From Caenibius tardaugens NBRC 16725 (GTDB taxonomy: Bacteria > Pseudomonadota > Alphaproteobacteria > Sphingomonadales > Sphingomonadaceae), in assembly GCF_003860345.1 (NCBI RefSeq), contig NZ_CP034179.1, positions 620,001 to 684,000 on the forward strand: 64,000 nucleotides of DNA. The letters are read 5' to 3'. Under the pieces are notes generated by a model. It was not told where the DNA came from, did not search any database, and worked only from the letters and a program-made list of their open reading frames with translations. The position numbers and the translations under genes were made by a program. Of this stretch, positions 61,802-64,000 are shown piece after piece (within the stretch, counting starts at the first letter, position 1; every line of letters begins with the position of its first letter).

Positions 61802-62947
61802 TCACTTCTTCACCGGGGTCGATTGCGCGCTTTTTGCGCCCTTGGTTCGGGGCGTAACCTTCTGGCCCGGCTGCACCTTGGTCCAGCCATCCACGATCAG
61901 CGTTTCACCCGGACGCAAGCCGGAACGGATGACCCATTTGCCAGCGCTCTGCCCGCCAAGCGTCACCGTGCGCCGGATAACTGTGTTGTCCTTGCCCAGC
62001 ACCATCACGCTGGCCTGATCGCTCTGTATCTGGACCGCGCGTTGCGGAACACTGACCCCATTACGCACCACGCCGGCCACGATCCGCCCACGCACGAACT
62101 GGCCGGGCAGCAACAGTCGCTCCGGGTTGGGGAACTGGGCGCGCAAGGTCTGGCTGCCGGTGGAGGGATCGACGGTCTGATCTGCGAAATCCAGAAATCC
62201 GACCGGCCCGTATTCCTGCCCGTTTTCAAGCACGAGCCGGACTTCGATCGCGCCCAGATTGGGCAGGCGGATATCGCCGGAACTGACCTGTTCCTGCAAG
62301 TTCAGCAATTGCGCGCTCGATTCCGTGAATGTCGCATAGATCGGGGAAAGCTGGTTGATCTGTGTCAGCAAGGTCGCCGAACTCGCGCTGACCAGCGCAC
62401 CTTCGGTCACCTGCGCCTTGCCCACCCGCCCGGCAATCGGCGCCCGCACAGTAGTATAGCCCAGTTCCAGTTTCGCCCGATCAAGCGCCGCACGGGCATC
62501 AGCCACGGCCGCATCCGCCTGCCGTGCATCGGACAGGGCGGCATCGTATTCCTGTGCGCTCACCGCCTTTCGGCTCACCAGCGGCTGATAGCGCGTCACA
62601 ATCGAACGGGCATTGGCCTGTGCCGCCTGCGCACGCGAAAGCGCGGCCTGCGCCTGCGCCAGTTGGGCCTGCTTGTCGCGGGGATCGATCAGGAACAGGG
62701 GGGCGCCCTCGGGCACGTCGGACCCTTCCTTGTAAAGGCGCCGTTCCACGATACCATCCACCCGCGCGCGCACTTCGGCGGTGCGCACCGCTTCTATGCG
62801 GCCCGGCAGTTCGGTAATATTCGGGACATCCCCACCAACAACCTTGATAACATCGACAGCAATAGGCGGCGGCGCGGGCATTTCCGGTTCGCCGCACGAA
62901 GCGATCATCAACACCACGGGCAACGCGAGCAACCGCAAACGGCCCAT
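61802..62947 (-). CDS. RND efflux periplasmic adaptor (membrane fusion protein)
   Basis: A 381-residue AcrA-like adaptor. A lipoprotein signal ends at IASC (Cys18). A beta-barrel/lipoyl region with TVRAPIAGRVGKAQVTEGAL and a coiled-coil hairpin (AQAALSRAQAAQANARSIVT) follow. The ATG at 62947 fits the lipoprotein signal although no clear ribosome binding site precedes it; starts at 63001 or 63073 are open. It is the first gene of the efflux operon, divergent from a TetR gene. Confidence 0.92.
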   Translation of the reverse strand: MGRLRLLALPVVLMIASCGEPEMPAPPPIAVDVIKVVGGDVPNITELPGRIEAVRTAEVRARVDGIVERRLYKEGSDVPEGAPLFLIDPRDKQAQLAQAQAALSRAQAAQANARSIVTRYQPLVSRKAVSAQEYDAALSDARQADAAVADARAALDRAKLELGYTTVRAPIAGRVGKAQVTEGALVSASSATLLTQINQLSPIYATFTESSAQLLNLQEQVSSGDIRLPNLGAIEVRLVLENGQEYGPVGFLDFADQTVDPSTGSQTLRAQFPNPERLLLPGQFVRGRIVAGVVRNGVSVPQRAVQIQSDQASVMVLGKDNTVIRRTVTLGGQSAGKWVIRSGLRPGETLIVDGWTKVQPGQKVTPRTKGAKSAQSTPVKK

Positions 62948-63076
62948 GAACGGGTGAGGTGGGTTTTCCAAAATGTCGCTCCGCAGTATCACGCCGCTCA
63001 TAACACAACACCCGATGCATTGTGTGGGTTCCAGCATGGGTAAATCCGAATCAAGACTGGACAACGCCAACAAAAC

Positions 63077-63092
63077 CGGACAACGATGTCCG
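63077..63092. promoter_or_regulatory. Inverted repeat between TetR and the RND operon
   Basis: CGGACA-ACGA-TGTCCG is a perfect 6-bp-arm inverted repeat 33 bp upstream of the TetR gene. Its left half plus the following bases, GGACAACG, recurs at 63059-63066, 19 bp upstream. A further inverted repeat, ACACAA / TTGTGT, spans 63003-63025. These are plausible operators for the TetR repressor of the pump. Confidence 0.5.
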
Positions 63093-63124
63093 CTTAATAG
63101 ATAAGGGCATCATGGCGGTCAAGC

Positions 63125-63673
63125 ATGAGAAAAGATGCACTGGAGAGACGGGAAAAACTTATCGCTGTCGCAGCGGAGTTGTTTGAAAACGAAGGGTATG
63201 ATGTCCCCTTGGAACTGATCGCCGAACGGGCGGGAATTGGCCGTGGCACGCTGTACCGGAATTTCCGCGATCGCAACGCGCTGGTCCTCGAAATCCTGAA
63301 AATGCGCATCAACCAGATTGCCGAGGAAATTGAGCGCAACAAGGACGATATGCACGCCTTCTTCCGCTTTCTGGCGCATATCGGCCTTCTATCGGCCAAG
63401 TACGTCAAAGGTCGGCAAAGTGTCGAAAACGACCCGTCGCTGGCCGAACAACGCGAAGAATTGAAGGAACGCGCCGATGCAGTCACCACCATGGCGCTGG
63501 AACGCGGCAAGGCAACCGGCCAGATCCGTGACGACCTGACACTGTCGGACGTCTATTATCTCGCCCGCATGCTTGAAAGCACAGTCCTTGCGACCGCTGC
63601 AGAAGAACGCGAGGCGGTGATGACACGCATGTTTACGATACTGGTCGAAGGCATCGGTCCCCGACCAGCCTGA
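63125..63673 (+). CDS. TetR family regulator, likely repressor of the RND pump
   Basis: A 182-residue TetR protein with HTH VPLELIAERAGIGRGTLYRN followed by FRDRNALV. The C-terminal domain is short, as in several AcrR-like pump repressors. It is divergent from the adaptor gene, with a perfect inverted repeat in the gap, the standard arrangement for a repressor sensing a pump substrate. No strong ribosome binding site precedes ATG 63125. Confidence 0.9.
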   Translation: MRKDALERREKLIAVAAELFENEGYDVPLELIAERAGIGRGTLYRNFRDRNALVLEILKMRINQIAEEIERNKDDMHAFFRFLAHIGLLSAKYVKGRQSVENDPSLAEQREELKERADAVTTMALERGKATGQIRDDLTLSDVYYLARMLESTVLATAAEEREAVMTRMFTILVEGIGPRPA

Positions 63674-63678
63674 TCATG

Positions 63679-64000
63679 TCAGACGGTCAGGAAACGCCGT
63701 TCCCGCCCCGCGTCGGTGATAGTCGGCTCGGGGACGCAAAACAGCGTGCGCTGCGACGAACGCCGCGCCCCTCCGACACGCGATGTATACGCGACAAGCC
63801 ACGGCGATGTGAGCAGACCGAGCGTTAGCGGGGACAGCCACAGCGCGGTTACCGGATCGACCAGCGCCACGGCGGCAAACAGCAGCCCCAGCGCGATATG
63901 TTCCTTGAGATTGGGCAGGACATCGCGAACGCGCAATTCCTGCGCTTCGCGCGTCTGGGTATTCCAGCCGGATTCCTTGCCCAGCAACATCCGGACCAGC
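63679..64000 (-). CDS. opgH: Glucan biosynthesis glucosyltransferase H, C-terminal fragment (5' part beyond window)
   Basis: About 107 residues of the C-terminus are seen. They contain MLLGKESGWNTQTRE, HIALGLLFAAVALVDP, a membrane helix with LWLSPLTLGLLTSPWLVAYT, and a tail LFCVPEPT, as in OpgH (MdoH). OpgH is the inner-membrane glucosyltransferase that makes osmoregulated periplasmic glucans. The gene runs leftward and enters from beyond the right edge. It ends 5 bp from the TetR stop codon, convergent with it, and is unrelated to the catabolic island. Confidence 0.82.
   Translation of the reverse strand, partial: LVRMLLGKESGWNTQTREAQELRVRDVLPNLKEHIALGLLFAAVALVDPVTALWLSPLTLGLLTSPWLVAYTSRVGGARRSSQRTLFCVPEPTITDAGRERRFLTV

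Overview
This 64 kb, GC-rich window most resembles an alphaproteobacterial sphingomonad chromosome (Novosphingobium, Sphingobium or Sphingopyxis type). The support is three large TonB-dependent receptors, many short-chain dehydrogenases (SDRs) and P450s, and a fragment of the glucan glucosyltransferase OpgH at the right edge. Genus is inference. I saw no tRNA, rRNA, IS element, phage gene or CRISPR array. The central 50 kb (about 3.7-56 kb) looks like a catabolic island for steroids or a related polycyclic isoprenoid; the edges hold housekeeping or defence functions.

Layout. (1) 1-3.55 kb, minus strand: a copper cluster (DUF2946, PCu(A)C chaperone, SCO, partial TonB receptor). (2) 3.7-6.1 kb, plus: two adjacent P450s with unusual I-helix motifs. 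(3) 20.1-6.1 kb, minus: a long co-directional stretch. It holds a tandem hot-dog thioesterase, a TonB receptor, an MFS carrier, an amidohydrolase, a LysR regulator, a KshA/Neverland-type Rieske oxygenase, an acetoacetate-decarboxylase-like enzyme, an SDR, an MFS carrier, a tandem VOC protein, a degenerate SDR and an SDR. (4) 20.5-23.4 kb, plus: a thiamine-diphosphate enzyme and an MFS carrier, then LuxR- and TetR-type regulators (minus) and a D-aminoacylase-like amidohydrolase (plus). (5) 35.9-28.3 kb, minus: a tight seven-gene operon (alpha/beta hydrolase, acyl-CoA ligase, acyl-CoA dehydrogenase, MaoC-DUF35 protein, second acyl-CoA dehydrogenase, MaoC hydratase, Ltp2-like aldolase). In content it matches the actinobacterial igr / ChsE1-ChsE2 / ChsH1-ChsH2 / Ltp2 machinery that removes the last three carbons of a steroid side chain as propionyl-CoA. 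(6) 36.3-43.6 kb: SDRs, two flavin dehydrogenases (one clearly of the 3-ketosteroid delta-1-dehydrogenase type), a carboxymuconolactone-decarboxylase-family protein, and a P450 with its own [2Fe-2S] ferredoxin. (7) 43.7-51.2 kb: an AraC regulator, a molybdopterin oxidoreductase, and a divergent TonB receptor / 3beta-HSD-like / SnoaL-like operon; the SnoaL protein has the Tyr/Asp/His spacing of the bile-acid dehydratase BaiE. (8) 56.4-51.3 kb, minus: small ORF, esterase, beta-hydroxyacid dehydrogenase, aldehyde dehydrogenase, two SDRs, behind a promoter that carries a palindrome. (9) 56.5-64 kb: TetR, an RND efflux trio, a second TetR, and the 3' end of opgH.

How the genes may work together (inference): outer-membrane receptors and MFS carriers bring substrate in; P450s, SDRs and an aldehyde dehydrogenase oxidise ring hydroxyls and the side-chain terminus; the ligase activates the side-chain acid; the igr-like operon shortens it; flavin dehydrogenases desaturate ring A; and the Rieske enzyme may hydroxylate the nucleus to open ring B. 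Two paralogous AraC regulators bracket the core. The points most worth checking are the igr-like operon, the atypical P450 pair, a four-copy 13-bp tandem repeat upstream of the operon, phased GGCCAA boxes upstream of the molybdoenzyme/TonB pair, and a 33-codon small ORF with a strong ribosome binding site ahead of the esterase.
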